A stretch of DNA of 64,000 nucleotides from UBA826 sp045564655 (GTDB lineage Bacteria > Chloroflexota > Dehalococcoidia > Lucifugimonadales > UBA826). Position numbers and translations under genes: made by a program. Positions 26,416-36,193 of the stretch are shown in pieces. The DNA lies in NCBI GenBank assembly GCA_045564655.1, contig JBJLGX010000005.1, forward strand, positions 59,569 through 123,568, read 5' to 3'. Below the pieces are notes generated by a model. The model was not told where the DNA came from, did no database searches, and saw only the letters and a program-made list of their open reading frames with translations. Position 1 is the stretch's first letter; every line of letters starts with the position of its first letter.

Positions 26416-28122
26416 TTAATTGATCATACTTTTTAATGGGTAGTTATATTGTTTTTGAATAAAGTCTTTAGACCACAGTGAGACATTATGCCTCTTAGAA
26501 TGATAAGAATTTATATAAGATTTCTTATCATATTCCCATGGCATACCTAATGGATGATTAGCATATTGATAGGCAAACTTTCTACGAATAGATCTCTTTT
26601 TTAACAAAGAACGAGTTAAAGGGTTTTTTTGTAAAATTTGCTTAGTAAAATTTCTAACGTATTTATTTTTTAAATTGGATTGAGGTATAACATCCATGCC
26701 TAATTTAATATCGTCATAAACACCATAATCATCAATATATCTTAAATAATCTTTATATAAAGATTGATCATATTTTGAGTTCAATGATGTTTCCCTCCAA
26801 AATTGAACAAATTTCATAGACCAAAATGGCAACCTCCAGCTATATCCATGAAACTCGTATGATCTAACAGAATTAACAATATATTTACTTTGTCTTTCTT
26901 GCCATTCCCAAAATTCATATGCTTGAGCTTTATTTAAATTATTATTAAATTCAAATTCTTTTAACGCATCGGAAATACGTTCATAAATAATAGAAGAATA
27001 TGACTCATCCTCTAATATATTTGCCCAAAGAGAATAATGCTTATTAATAATAGATCTCAAGGGTTCATCATCTGATTCACTATTCCCACAAAATGCATAA
27101 TTAAGATATTTTAGATGACCGCCTGAAATAAAATCTCCAGTATGCCCAGGCATAAACACCACATCTTCTAAATGGGCAAATTTATCCTTAAACATATTTA
27201 AAGCTATCCAATCATCAAGATGGGGTATGGAAGTTCCATTAGAAGCATACTCAGAAAACTCCCAAAATTTATCATCTAATGTTTTTGTAACATGCTGGTT
27301 CTTAGAGTATGGGAACATTTCCCATGTAAAACCTAATTTTTTAGCTGTTTCAAAACTTTTTACAGAATCTTTATTATTTTCAGTACCATATGAAATACAC
27401 AAAACGTTGTCATATTCTAATCTTTTGAGAGTTAGAGCAATTAATCGTGAATCTAATCCTCCACTTAAAGGGATAACAATTTTAGCCCCGTTTAATGAAT
27501 TCAATATAATTTCAAAAGCATCTTTTGTTGTTTCGTCCAAAAGCTGAATGTCATCATCACGAGACATTTCTCTAATAGAATCTGACTTGTATATGAAATA
27601 TCTGAATAATTTAATTTGTGATGATTCAGATGAATCATCAGAAATTAAAATCTCTCCAGGCCTTATTGATTTAACTTCTTTATATACTGTATTAACACCA
27701 GTTACATATCCACTTGATAACATTTCTATAATAGAATTATGATCTGTTGCTATCTTAGGATCAGGTACTAAATACCTAACATCATCAGAAATCACTATAG
27801 AATTATTTTTGATATTCCAAAATAATGGTATTGTTCTCACCAAATCTGTAATTGCCCATACTTTTGACTCAAAACAAGCGACTATAGCAAAATTTCCATC
27901 ATTATTATTAAATAAAGAAATTAGATTTTCTTTAAGTCTTTCATAAGCATTATTTTGAAACTTACCCAATATGAAATCAGCAAAATCTTTACCCGCAAGG
28001 ATTCCATTCTCTGTAGATATCCAACCAGAAACGTATACAATCACATTCGAGCCCGAGGAATCTTTCTGAACTTCTCTGGATTGCCAAGATCTATATGGTG
28101 AAGGCTTAAATTCTAAATCCAT
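26416..28122 (-). CDS. Asparagine-synthase-like amidotransferase without N-terminal Cys
   Basis: A 568-aa protein related to asparagine synthase B. The C-terminal synthetase domain has the PP-loop LSGGLDSRLIAL near residue 220 and the following YGTENNKDS region, so it can probably adenylate a carboxylate. The N-terminal glutaminase-like domain begins MDLEFKPSPY and lacks the Cys2 nucleophile of true glutaminases, so nitrogen must come from free ammonia or another donor. Relatives in O-antigen clusters amidate uronic acids. Here uronic acids and nonulosonates are both available as substrates. Confidence 0.8.
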   Translation of the reverse strand: MDLEFKPSPYRSWQSREVQKDSSGSNVIVYVSGWISTENGILAGKDFADFILGKFQNNAYERLKENLISLFNNNDGNFAIVACFESKVWAITDLVRTIPLFWNIKNNSIVISDDVRYLVPDPKIATDHNSIIEMLSSGYVTGVNTVYKEVKSIRPGEILISDDSSESSQIKLFRYFIYKSDSIREMSRDDDIQLLDETTKDAFEIILNSLNGAKIVIPLSGGLDSRLIALTLKRLEYDNVLCISYGTENNKDSVKSFETAKKLGFTWEMFPYSKNQHVTKTLDDKFWEFSEYASNGTSIPHLDDWIALNMFKDKFAHLEDVVFMPGHTGDFISGGHLKYLNYAFCGNSESDDEPLRSIINKHYSLWANILEDESYSSIIYERISDALKEFEFNNNLNKAQAYEFWEWQERQSKYIVNSVRSYEFHGYSWRLPFWSMKFVQFWRETSLNSKYDQSLYKDYLRYIDDYGVYDDIKLGMDVIPQSNLKNKYVRNFTKQILQKNPLTRSLLKKRSIRRKFAYQYANHPLGMPWEYDKKSYINSYHSKRHNVSLWSKDFIQKQYNYPLKSMIN

Positions 28123-28133
28123 TGAAAATATAC

Positions 28134-29189
28134 CTAAAATCCATATTTCAATATATGCTTAGCAACTCTTTCTGGACCTTTTCCATCTAATAATCTTTTG
28201 GATATAGATGAAATATTTTTTCTAGCATTATAGTCGTAAATTAAAGTTCTAATTAAAAATGCCATAGAAGTATGATACGTGCTTGATTTAATTGAATAAA
28301 TAGCACCCAAACGAGAAAGTTCATCAATGTTAGAACTTTGATTTTCAGCTGCTTGAATAGCAATTGTCGGAACACCTAAAGCACATAATTCATATATTGT
28401 TTGTCCTGCCGCAGAAATGGCCAAATCAACTGATTCCATGATAGAACTCATATTATTCGGCGAGTCTATGATATCTATATCTCTTTTCGAACTCTTAGAA
28501 AGCAATTCTATATTTACGTGGTTATCATAAAAAGGGCCAAGGACAACTTTTAATTTAAAATCCACCCCAGTCATTTTTTTTTCTAACAACTTTATTATCA
28601 AAGAAGTGTTATCACTACTATCACTCCCGCCCATAGTAATCAAAATATTATTGACTTCACTATTGATTTGGTAATTAGGAGATTTAAATTCAGGTCTTAA
28701 CAAAAAATATTCTACCCCAAGTAAAAACACTGTCTCATCAGTACTAGATTTATAATTTAAATATTTAGCGCCTGCACTACCATTAACAACAACATCTGAG
28801 GAAAAAGAAATACCTGCTAAGTCATCAATTGTTACTACAAAAAAACCATATGAACGTAGTCGAGTAACATATTCTGAATTAATATGATACGAATCTAATA
28901 CAATCGTTTTACTGTTTTCTTCAATAGCTAAATTATTGATTTCATTAACTTCTTGCTCTGCATCATAGGTGCTATAATCTGGACTTAAAAATTGTGACAA
29001 AAAATGCTTCCTATATGGTAAACAGTAAGCTTTATGCTCTCCGAATAGCTCTTCTTTAATTCCTTTACTTAATATAAAAACACTCTCAATATTTAAATCA
29101 TTGAGTGCTGATGCCAAAGCTTCACATCTTCTAATATGACCAATACCTGTCGAGTGCCCTATATCGACTCGAAATATAACTTTATTCAT
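28134..29189 (-). CDS. pseG: UDP-2,4-diacetamido-2,4,6-trideoxy-altropyranose hydrolase PseG
   Basis: Removes UDP from UDP-2,4-diacetamido-2,4,6-trideoxy-beta-L-altrose, giving the free sugar for PseI. A GT-B-fold hydrolase of 351 aa. The catalytic His is residue 18 in GIGHIRRC; TIDDLAG, ITMGGSDSSDN and the C-terminal ISAAGQTIYELCALGVP match PseG/SpsG. It lies with PIG-L and ATP-grasp genes downstream of pseI. The GNAT domain often linked to PseG is a separate gene here (32018-32518). Confidence 0.9.
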   Translation of the reverse strand: MNKVIFRVDIGHSTGIGHIRRCEALASALNDLNIESVFILSKGIKEELFGEHKAYCLPYRKHFLSQFLSPDYSTYDAEQEVNEINNLAIEENSKTIVLDSYHINSEYVTRLRSYGFFVVTIDDLAGISFSSDVVVNGSAGAKYLNYKSSTDETVFLLGVEYFLLRPEFKSPNYQINSEVNNILITMGGSDSSDNTSLIIKLLEKKMTGVDFKLKVVLGPFYDNHVNIELLSKSSKRDIDIIDSPNNMSSIMESVDLAISAAGQTIYELCALGVPTIAIQAAENQSSNIDELSRLGAIYSIKSSTYHTSMAFLIRTLIYDYNARKNISSISKRLLDGKGPERVAKHILKYGF

Positions 29190-29192
29190 GAT

Positions 29193-29882
29193 TTAACGTA
29201 TAGAACGAACCAATTCAAAAGCCTCAGCAAATTTAACCCCTGATACAGATCCCCATTTCTGAGAATTTAGTTCGACAAATTTTAAAGATCGAGGATGAGG
29301 GAAATCTCTCATTTCATCCTTATAAATTTTTAATGCGGATAATTTTTTTTCAATTGTATCCGTTACATTCACAAAAACATTAGGAGTAAAAGAGCTTTTT
29401 AAAGTTCCAAAAGACCATTCTGTTGAAGAAGGAATTTCAAAACTATATATATCCTTAACTATTGATTCTGAGGTCGGTCTCGTAGCAGTCAAAACAGCTC
29501 TGAACGTAAGTTCATGGTCTATATTGAGATCTCCACTATGGTGAGTATAAATAGCATCTGGTTTATATTTTTGAACCCAATTTTCTACAACCTTAATTAG
29601 TTCCAACAAATCAACACTATCAAAACGATTATCAGGAAATCCCGCAAAATCAATACTTAAAGCCCCAATAAAATCAGAAGCTTCTTTAGCTTGATCTTTC
29701 AATGACTCCAAATCATTCTTAGAAGCTTCTTCCGCAGACGGATACCGAGAAGTAATACCTTCTCCTAAAATACCTATATGGACATTATTAGATTTAGAAA
29801 GTTTAGCTATAGTTGCCCCACAACCCAACATTTCATCATCTGGATGAGCAGCGATTACTAGAATATTAATAGCACACCTCAC
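29193..29882 (-). CDS. PIG-L/LmbE-family zinc deacetylase
   Basis: Zinc-dependent N-deacetylase of GlcNAc-like groups, 229 aa. The metal motif AAHPDDEMLGCG is near residues 11-22 (His13, Asp15, Asp16), with the third ligand expected in the YTHHSGDLNIDHE segment. Its place between pseG and an ATP-grasp gene suggests that it frees an amino group on a sugar intermediate so that another acyl group can be attached. That is inference; no substrate can be read from the sequence. Confidence 0.85.
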   Translation of the reverse strand: MRCAINILVIAAHPDDEMLGCGATIAKLSKSNNVHIGILGEGITSRYPSAEEASKNDLESLKDQAKEASDFIGALSIDFAGFPDNRFDSVDLLELIKVVENWVQKYKPDAIYTHHSGDLNIDHELTFRAVLTATRPTSESIVKDIYSFEIPSSTEWSFGTLKSSFTPNVFVNVTDTIEKKLSALKIYKDEMRDFPHPRSLKFVELNSQKWGSVSGVKFAEAFELVRSIR

Positions 29883-29894
29883 TTTTCATATTTA

Positions 29895-30950
29895 CTAACT
29901 TGAAAACCCCATTCGTGTGGTTGGGAAAATTTTATTCCCGTAAGTAGGCTCAATTTGATCAAATTGAATTCCCATTAAAACTCTTACTATCAAACTAGGG
30001 ATATTAACCCCAGATCCAAGTGAAGCAGCAACGGAACCACTCCATCTTGGATTTATCTCTAAAATACCCGGTTCTCCGTTCGCATGGGTTCCAAAATCAC
30101 AATCAAACACATACCCTAAAGATAAAGCTTTAATTGTTTCAGTAGTTATATCTAATATGGTTTCATTATTTTCTATCTCATGACCTTCTACACCACGAGA
30201 AAAAGGAGTATTTGCCAATCTTTTTCTTGGAATAATAGCTATTGGGAATCCGTTATCGGCCACACAATCAACGTCGTATATATCGCCGGGCAAATATTCC
30301 ATAGCAATTAATTTCAAATCAGAATTATTAGAACTTTGCTTATTCCCTAAATACTTTATTGCAGATTCAATGTTACCTAACCAGTATCCTCTTGACTCTT
30401 GTCCTTCAGTAGGAGAGGTTATTTGATTATCAATCACCATTAACCCTCTAGCCCCCCTTCCTACTCTAGGTTTTAATATGATCCTTTTATCCGGAAATCC
30501 CAGATAATCCGAATTATTTATCAGGTCGTCAGGATTGGATACCCCAGAAAACTTAGGAGTTCTAATATTTAATTCTGACATCTTATGGAAAAAAACTAAT
30601 TTATCACTAATTATTTCCATAATGTCTTGATCTTGAACGGCACATTTAACACCTAATCTTTCAAAAATATCTTTAGATGATGATAATGCGTAAGCTTCTT
30701 CGTCAGCACCAGGAATAATAATGTCCACATTATATTTTTCACAAATTTCATACAGACTATTTATAAATGATTCAGGGTCTTCATCAGCATTCGGAATACA
30801 GAAAAAAGTATCTACGAAATTTCTATTTACAACTGTAGAGTCTGCATCTGCACCAATAACATTAATATCTATTTCAGAGTCAGACTTCAGTGCTTCTATA
30901 GTATCAATACCGTAATATCCGCCTATACAGGTGATAAGAACATTAATCAT
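29895..30950 (-). CDS. ATP-grasp ligase (carbamoyl-phosphate-synthase-like)
   Basis: A 351-aa ATP-grasp protein. It has a Rossmann-like N-terminus (VLITCIGGYYGIDTIEAL), then ATP-grasp strands ILKPRVGRGARGLMV, LIAMEYLPGDIYDVDCV and a metal-binding end GILEINPRWSGS. Such enzymes couple a carboxylate to an amine or thiol through an acyl-phosphate. Next to a deacetylase in a pseudaminate cluster, attachment of an amino-acyl or similar group to a freed amine is a reasonable guess but not established. Confidence 0.8.
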   Translation of the reverse strand: MINVLITCIGGYYGIDTIEALKSDSEIDINVIGADADSTVVNRNFVDTFFCIPNADEDPESFINSLYEICEKYNVDIIIPGADEEAYALSSSKDIFERLGVKCAVQDQDIMEIISDKLVFFHKMSELNIRTPKFSGVSNPDDLINNSDYLGFPDKRIILKPRVGRGARGLMVIDNQITSPTEGQESRGYWLGNIESAIKYLGNKQSSNNSDLKLIAMEYLPGDIYDVDCVADNGFPIAIIPRKRLANTPFSRGVEGHEIENNETILDITTETIKALSLGYVFDCDFGTHANGEPGILEINPRWSGSVAASLGSGVNIPSLIVRVLMGIQFDQIEPTYGNKIFPTTRMGFSS

Positions 30951-30967
30951 TTATAAGTTTATTCCTT

Positions 30968-32002
30968 TTACAAATCTGAGAAATTTATTGAATCTAAGGT
31001 AATCGGATCATATTGGGTAATTTTTTTGGACGCTTTTTTCCCTATTATTTCTTGATAAAAATCAGGTGATAATCCGTAAGGTTGGAGAGGTCGCATTAAG
31101 CCTACTAGTTCACTAGTTAATATTTCATCTTTTTCTATATTTCGATTTGCGACCAATCTTCTTCTAAATCGTTCTCTAAATTCAATTTCTTTTTTGTGAG
31201 GTTTTTTGATTCCGCCAATCAGCATATTTTCACATGCTCTTATTTGTTCAACTAATTCCTTAAATTCATCAGGTTCACTTGATAAAAAGTTATCTCCGCC
31301 TGGAAGTTCTTTACTTAATGTGAAATGTTTTTCAATAACTTTGGCTCCAAATGTAACAGCGGATAAAACTGCTGTTATACCAAGACTATGATCTGAATAT
31401 CCAATAGGGTAGGGAAATGATTCTTGCATATTTAATATCGCCTTTAAATTTAAGGTGTCATCATCAGCGGGATAAATACTTACGCAATGCAATAACGTAA
31501 AATCCTTAAAATTAATATCTTCTAATTGATTTACAAGTTTTCCTATTTCCCAAAGATAGGCTCCGCCGGTTGATATCACTAATGGAACTCCTAATGTAGC
31601 AGCCTCTAAAACGATAGGCGTATTAGTCATCAACCCTGAACTTATCTTAACTGCAGGAACTGAAATCTTTCTACATATATCTAACGATGGCCAATCACCA
31701 GGAGTAGTAAAAAAAATAATACCCTTTTCTTTACAATGATTGCTTATAGCTTCATATTCTTCTAAACCAAATGAGATTTTGCTAAAAATATCATGTGATG
31801 GAGTGCCTGGTACATAACTAGCATCAGCATCAATTGTTTGAAACTTAACAGCATCTGCCCCAGATTCTATAGCCCCATCGATAAGTTTATGAGCTAAATC
31901 TATGTCACCATTATGATTCACTCCAATCTCTGCTATGACAAAGGTAGGTTCACTTTGCCCAATTTTTCTACCTGCTATTTCAATATTTAAAGTTTCGCTC
32001 AA
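30968..32002 (-). CDS. pseI: Pseudaminic acid synthase PseI (NeuB family)
   Basis: Condenses phosphoenolpyruvate with 2,4-diacetamido-2,4,6-trideoxy-L-altrose to pseudaminic acid. The NeuB TIM barrel has FVIAEIGVNHNGDIDLA, DAVKFQT, SSGLMTNTPIV and VIEKHFTLSKELPGGDNFLS, and a SAF (antifreeze-like) domain covers about residues 285-344. Length 344 aa. Pseudaminate rather than legionaminate is inferred from the linked PseB/PseC/PseG genes. It differs clearly from the second NeuB at 46163-47212. Confidence 0.88.
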   Translation of the reverse strand: MSETLNIEIAGRKIGQSEPTFVIAEIGVNHNGDIDLAHKLIDGAIESGADAVKFQTIDADASYVPGTPSHDIFSKISFGLEEYEAISNHCKEKGIIFFTTPGDWPSLDICRKISVPAVKISSGLMTNTPIVLEAATLGVPLVISTGGAYLWEIGKLVNQLEDINFKDFTLLHCVSIYPADDDTLNLKAILNMQESFPYPIGYSDHSLGITAVLSAVTFGAKVIEKHFTLSKELPGGDNFLSSEPDEFKELVEQIRACENMLIGGIKKPHKKEIEFRERFRRRLVANRNIEKDEILTSELVGLMRPLQPYGLSPDFYQEIIGKKASKKITQYDPITLDSINFSDL

Positions 32003-32017
32003 ATAAACCTCTCTTAA

Positions 32018-32518
32018 TTACCCTAAAGGTAATTTTTGATCTAATTCCCAGTGAAATATTCTACACATATTCCCATCAATATTTTTTTTATGATTTTCTC
32101 TAAATCCAGCATTTATAAACGCTTTACAAGATCCTTCATTAGATTCAAGAACAATACCTATTAATCTAATTATTCCTAAGTGTTTTATAGCTCTGAGTTT
32201 AGTCTTAATGAGTGTCATCGTGCCCAATCCTCGCGACCTAAATTCTTTTGCAACAGATATATCTATCTCTGCATCATCCTGATTAACCCGGTCAAACCTT
32301 ATTTGACTAAAAGGAATGCCATTTGATTCTAATATATACATTAATGTGTCTTCTGATTGGATTTTATTATTAAACCATTCTTGATGGCTGATTTTTCCAA
32401 TGCTCTCTGAATTCAAAGAATTAGACCTGACATCAGGATCACTAACCCAATTCCAAAGAAGTGGCATATCTTTTTCGGACACTTTTCGAATTAATATTTT
32501 TTCTAAATCTTTGTTCAT
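32018..32518 (-). CDS. GNAT N-acetyltransferase, PseH candidate
   Basis: A 166-aa GNAT protein. The acetyl-CoA loop is EFRSRGLGTMTL near residues 92-103, followed by the usual C-terminal ESNEGSCKAFINAGF segment. This type often occurs fused to PseG, here as its own gene 16 bases after pseI. It probably acetylates N4 of UDP-4-amino-4,6-dideoxy-AltNAc (PseH role). The other GNAT in the cluster (34594-35181) is an equal candidate for that step. Confidence 0.8.
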   Translation of the reverse strand: MNKDLEKILIRKVSEKDMPLLWNWVSDPDVRSNSLNSESIGKISHQEWFNNKIQSEDTLMYILESNGIPFSQIRFDRVNQDDAEIDISVAKEFRSRGLGTMTLIKTKLRAIKHLGIIRLIGIVLESNEGSCKAFINAGFRENHKKNIDGNMCRIFHWELDQKLPLG

Positions 32519-32538
32519 ATTTTTATATGAATACCAAA

Positions 32539-34593
32539 CTATGGATTCCTAAATACTGGCTTAACAGGAGGGCCTTCTAATAATTCTTCAATATTTCCTT
32601 CTTTAAGTGAGGTTGCCAATATTTCCATCGCACTTCTATAAACTTTTAGAGTGTAATCAATATCTTGATTAGTATGACTGAAACTAATATTTTGAGAACT
32701 AGAAATTAATATTCCTCTCTTTATACATTCCTGTTGAAATAAACTTTTAATGATAAGGGGATCTATATGATTATCCCCAGACATATATGCAATAGCAGTA
32801 TGGGGAGCCAAACCATCTGACTTTAAATACTTTTGAAGTTCAAAATGTCTAGATAATGCATTAAACCCATCACTAAGTCGTTGCCCATTTTGCCATAAAT
32901 GATCTATAACAGGTTTATTTTCCATCTCTTTTATTGTTGCTTTAGCTGCCGCAAGAGAAACTGCCTCTCCACCAAAAGTAAATGAAAAGAATATTTCATC
33001 AAATACAGACATAATGTCCTTATTTCCAGCAATAGCAGATATCGGATATCCGTTTCCCATTGCCTTACCTACACATGTTAAATCTGGCGTTACACCAAAA
33101 TAATCTTGTGCACCACCCAAACTTAATCTAAATCCAGTAACAACCTCATCATATATTAAGACTGCATCTTCTTTTTTAGTAAGATTTTTAACTTGTTCCA
33201 AAAAATTATTATTTGGCAATTCAAGTCCAATGGGCTCCATAATAACTGCAGCTACTTTATTTGGATATTTATCGAAAATGTCTTTTAGAGAATCAATATT
33301 GTTATATTCAAATGTTATTGTCATATCTTTAACAGATTCAGGAACTCCTCCGTCACGCGTTGTAGTACCTACATACCAATCCTGCCAACCGTGATATCCA
33401 CAACAAGCTATTACGTCTCTTCCCGTATAAGCTCTAGCTGCTCTAACAGCTCCTGAAGTCGCATCAGAACCATTTTTTCCAAAGCGTACCATTTCAGCTG
33501 ACGGGACATGATTAACAATTAGATCTGCAACTTCAACTTCTAATGGATGTGCTAAAGAATACGAAGTTCCGTTTTGTATCTGATCAATTACAGCTTGAGT
33601 GACCGCAGGATAATTATGCCCTAGAATGACGGGCCCTAATGCCATTGGATAATCTATATATTCATTACCATCTACATCCCAAGTATGGCTACCTTCGGCT
33701 TTAGTAAGGTATACAGGAGCGACATCTTGTATGAACAAGAGTGGCCCTTTACTAAAAGTTTGTGTAAGACCTGGGATTAATTTTTCTGCTTTTTCTTTAA
33801 TTTCGTAAGATCTGGATACACTTCTATCCAATGGAGGAATCGGTGGATCATTTGCATATGACGTATAACTTCCCTGGTTTCTATCAATATTTGAATTAAT
33901 ATCCAATATATGAGGATTTTCAGATAGCAACGTCAATATATCGTTCATCCTAAAGTCTAAGTTTCCTTTAGTAACAAACTGCGAATAAACTTCCCTTACA
34001 AATTTAAGGTCGATAGGTTGATCTACAGACCATCTATGTTCATGCTTTACAGGATTAGGGTTGATTACATTTTTTATTTTAAATAATCCAGAATATTTAA
34101 AATATGAAACAACATGTTCTCTTTCGCGTAAGGACTTCGCATTTTCCCAAGCCTTTTGGAGAGCTTGGTATGAAAATACCTCAACATCAAGTCCATCTGG
34201 ATATGTATATCTCATACTATTAGTAACATAATCATAGTTACCGTCTTTATATACTGTTATTACTTCGTCAATAATTTCTGGATCTACAAATGGGCAGTCA
34301 CCAGTTATTCTGACTATATGATCTGCTTTTTGAAGTTTCGCCAGATTATAAAATCTATCTAACACGTCATCTTCAGAACCTCTATAAAAATGTATTTCAT
34401 TGGTTACGCAGAAATCTTCTATGAGGTCATCAGAAATATCTGTAGTGGTTGCAACTGAAACTTTATCGATCATTTTAGATTTCACAGTACGATTAATAAC
34501 ATGGGATAACATAGGCTTACCACCTATATCTGACAGCATTTTATTAGGTAATCTAGAAGAATTCATGCGTGCTTGAATTATTGCTAAAATCAT
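32539..34593 (-). CDS. Fused CMP-sugar cytidylyltransferase (PseF/SpsF) and class III aminotransferase
   Basis: A 684-aa two-domain protein. Residues 1-240 are an SpsF/PseF-type nucleotidyltransferase: IIQARMNSSRLPNKML at the start, then VRITGDCPFVDPE. Residues 260-670 are a fold-type I class III aminotransferase like glutamate-1-semialdehyde aminomutase: GHNYPAVTQAV, RFGKNGSDATSGAVRAAR, IYDEVVTGFR and PLP Lys510 in TCVGKAMGNGYP. The first half would give CMP-pseudaminate; the second could aminate a sugar or side chain. No frameshift or stop separates the halves. Adjacent genes abut within 1-20 bases. Confidence 0.88.
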   Translation of the reverse strand: MILAIIQARMNSSRLPNKMLSDIGGKPMLSHVINRTVKSKMIDKVSVATTTDISDDLIEDFCVTNEIHFYRGSEDDVLDRFYNLAKLQKADHIVRITGDCPFVDPEIIDEVITVYKDGNYDYVTNSMRYTYPDGLDVEVFSYQALQKAWENAKSLREREHVVSYFKYSGLFKIKNVINPNPVKHEHRWSVDQPIDLKFVREVYSQFVTKGNLDFRMNDILTLLSENPHILDINSNIDRNQGSYTSYANDPPIPPLDRSVSRSYEIKEKAEKLIPGLTQTFSKGPLLFIQDVAPVYLTKAEGSHTWDVDGNEYIDYPMALGPVILGHNYPAVTQAVIDQIQNGTSYSLAHPLEVEVADLIVNHVPSAEMVRFGKNGSDATSGAVRAARAYTGRDVIACCGYHGWQDWYVGTTTRDGGVPESVKDMTITFEYNNIDSLKDIFDKYPNKVAAVIMEPIGLELPNNNFLEQVKNLTKKEDAVLIYDEVVTGFRLSLGGAQDYFGVTPDLTCVGKAMGNGYPISAIAGNKDIMSVFDEIFFSFTFGGEAVSLAAAKATIKEMENKPVIDHLWQNGQRLSDGFNALSRHFELQKYLKSDGLAPHTAIAYMSGDNHIDPLIIKSLFQQECIKRGILISSSQNISFSHTNQDIDYTLKVYRSAMEILATSLKEGNIEELLEGPPVKPVFRNP

Positions 34594-35181
34594 CTATAAA
34601 CTAATCTCAAAATTTTTATATGGCATAAAATCTTCCTTTAAAATTCCCTGTTGGATAACGTCAGAGTATTGACCTTCCAATATCATATGATTTCTAAAAA
34701 TACCTTCTTTCTTATAACCAAGCTTAGCATTGCTTTTAATACCAGCTAGATTATCAACAAAAGCAGAAGAAACTATTCTATTTAATTTAAGGTCATTAAA
34801 GGCAAATTCAATCAAAAGGCTTCTAGCCTCTGTACCGTAGCCGTCTTTCCAATATTTTTTGTCCCCAATCATTATTCCTTCCGTAGCAAATTTATGGACC
34901 CAATTAATATTTTGCAGAGTTATATTTCCAATATGATTATTTATTTCTTTTATTACGATTGCAAAAATATAATTTTCAGAATTATTAAATCTGTTGATGT
35001 AATTAGTAATCGTATCTATAGTTTGGTCATAATTGGATACATCTAAGTACTTTGTGACTTCTATATCAGACAACCAATCCAAATATTTTTCCGTAATAAA
35101 TTCCTCTTTGAACGGTATCAAATCTAATCTGTCACCTTTCAAAGATTTATTTAATTTTATATTTTTGTTCTCAGAACACAT
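34594..35181 (-). CDS. GNAT acetyltransferase (RimJ/RimL, PseH-like)
   Basis: A GNAT protein of 195 aa with the start at 35179-35181 (MCSENKNIKL). An upstream in-frame ATG at 35220 would overlap the preceding gene by 38 bases. Family features are RLDLIPF at the start, YWKDGYGTEARSLLIEFAF (acetyl-CoA loop) and NLAGIKSNAKLGYKKEG. PseH enzymes of this group acetylate the 4-amino sugar of the pseudaminate route. Two GNATs in one cluster suggest two acylations. Confidence 0.8.
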   Translation of the reverse strand: MCSENKNIKLNKSLKGDRLDLIPFKEEFITEKYLDWLSDIEVTKYLDVSNYDQTIDTITNYINRFNNSENYIFAIVIKEINNHIGNITLQNINWVHKFATEGIMIGDKKYWKDGYGTEARSLLIEFAFNDLKLNRIVSSAFVDNLAGIKSNAKLGYKKEGIFRNHMILEGQYSDVIQQGILKEDFMPYKNFEISL

Positions 35182-35182
35182 A

Positions 35183-36193
35183 TCATATATATACAGGAAC
35201 ACCTTTATCTGATGACTCATACGCAGCCATAATGACCTTAAGCGTTCCTACTGCACTTTCAAGGTCTACAAGAGGAGAGGTTTTATTTTTAACACAATCC
35301 AAAAAAGAATCTAATTCACTGATGTATTTATCATTTGGATCGCAAGACATATCAAAAATTTCTGTCTTCTTAGTATTTGCATCAAATATATTAATCGTCG
35401 ATTCTTTACCATTATAATCCCAGAACAAAGTACCTTCAGAACCTACAATTTTACAAGATTTTGTAGCAGCTCTTTGGATAAAATCTAAATGAACTTCACC
35501 GATACAACCAGAAGAAAAATTTAATATGATGGATGCAGTATCTTCAACATCAATATCTAAATCACTTAACCTATCCGAAACACAAAAAACCTTGTCAATA
35601 TCTCCAAATAACCATTTCAAATAATCTAACTCATGTGAAGCATCAAAAATTATACCGCCCCCTTCAGATTTAATAGCAGTATAATTATTTCTATAATCTT
35701 GTTCTGGACGCCACTCAGGAAGATATTTACCAAATTCTGATCTCACCCATAAAATACGGCCTATAGATCCATTATTAATAATTTCTTGGATAAATTTAAG
35801 GCCTTTATAAAATCTCCAGTTATATCCTATTTGGACTACTTTATTTTTATTTTTGGATAATGCAACTAAGTCCTCTATATTTTCCAATGTGTTCGAAAGC
35901 GGTTTTTCTACAAAAACATTCACATTTGATGATAGTAATTTTTTAGTCTGCTCCACATGAAGATAAGGAGGTGAACACACTAACGCTATATCAAAATTAA
36001 CAGAGCTAAGGGCGGAATCTATGTCTAGAAATACTCCAGAAGAATTTTCTAAGTCTGATTCAGATGACAAAGAGTCAATAGAAGGGTCACAAAGATAAAT
36101 GTCATCAACGCCTAAAGTGCGAAGATTTCTAGTATGTCTTTTACCTATAGAACCATATCCAACCATTAAGGCAGATATAGAATTGTTATTCAT
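35183..36193 (-). CDS. Gfo/Idh/MocA-family sugar oxidoreductase
   Basis: NAD(P)-dependent sugar oxidoreductase of 336 aa. The nucleotide loop VGYGSIGKRH is at residues 8-17; VEKPLSNT carries the conserved Lys, and FDASHELDYLKWLFG supplies the conserved His. It sits between pseC and a GNAT gene, where no oxidoreductase is required for standard pseudaminate, so it may modify a branch sugar or side chain. The oxidised position is unknown. It overlaps pseC by 8 bases. Confidence 0.82.
   Translation of the reverse strand: MNNNSISALMVGYGSIGKRHTRNLRTLGVDDIYLCDPSIDSLSSESDLENSSGVFLDIDSALSSVNFDIALVCSPPYLHVEQTKKLLSSNVNVFVEKPLSNTLENIEDLVALSKNKNKVVQIGYNWRFYKGLKFIQEIINNGSIGRILWVRSEFGKYLPEWRPEQDYRNNYTAIKSEGGGIIFDASHELDYLKWLFGDIDKVFCVSDRLSDLDIDVEDTASIILNFSSGCIGEVHLDFIQRAATKSCKIVGSEGTLFWDYNGKESTINIFDANTKKTEIFDMSCDPNDKYISELDSFLDCVKNKTSPLVDLESAVGTLKVIMAAYESSDKGVPVYI

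Noticed and set aside
35182..35220. Longer start for the second GNAT protein
   Set aside because: It would overlap the upstream oxidoreductase by 38 bases and add residues not typical of the family.
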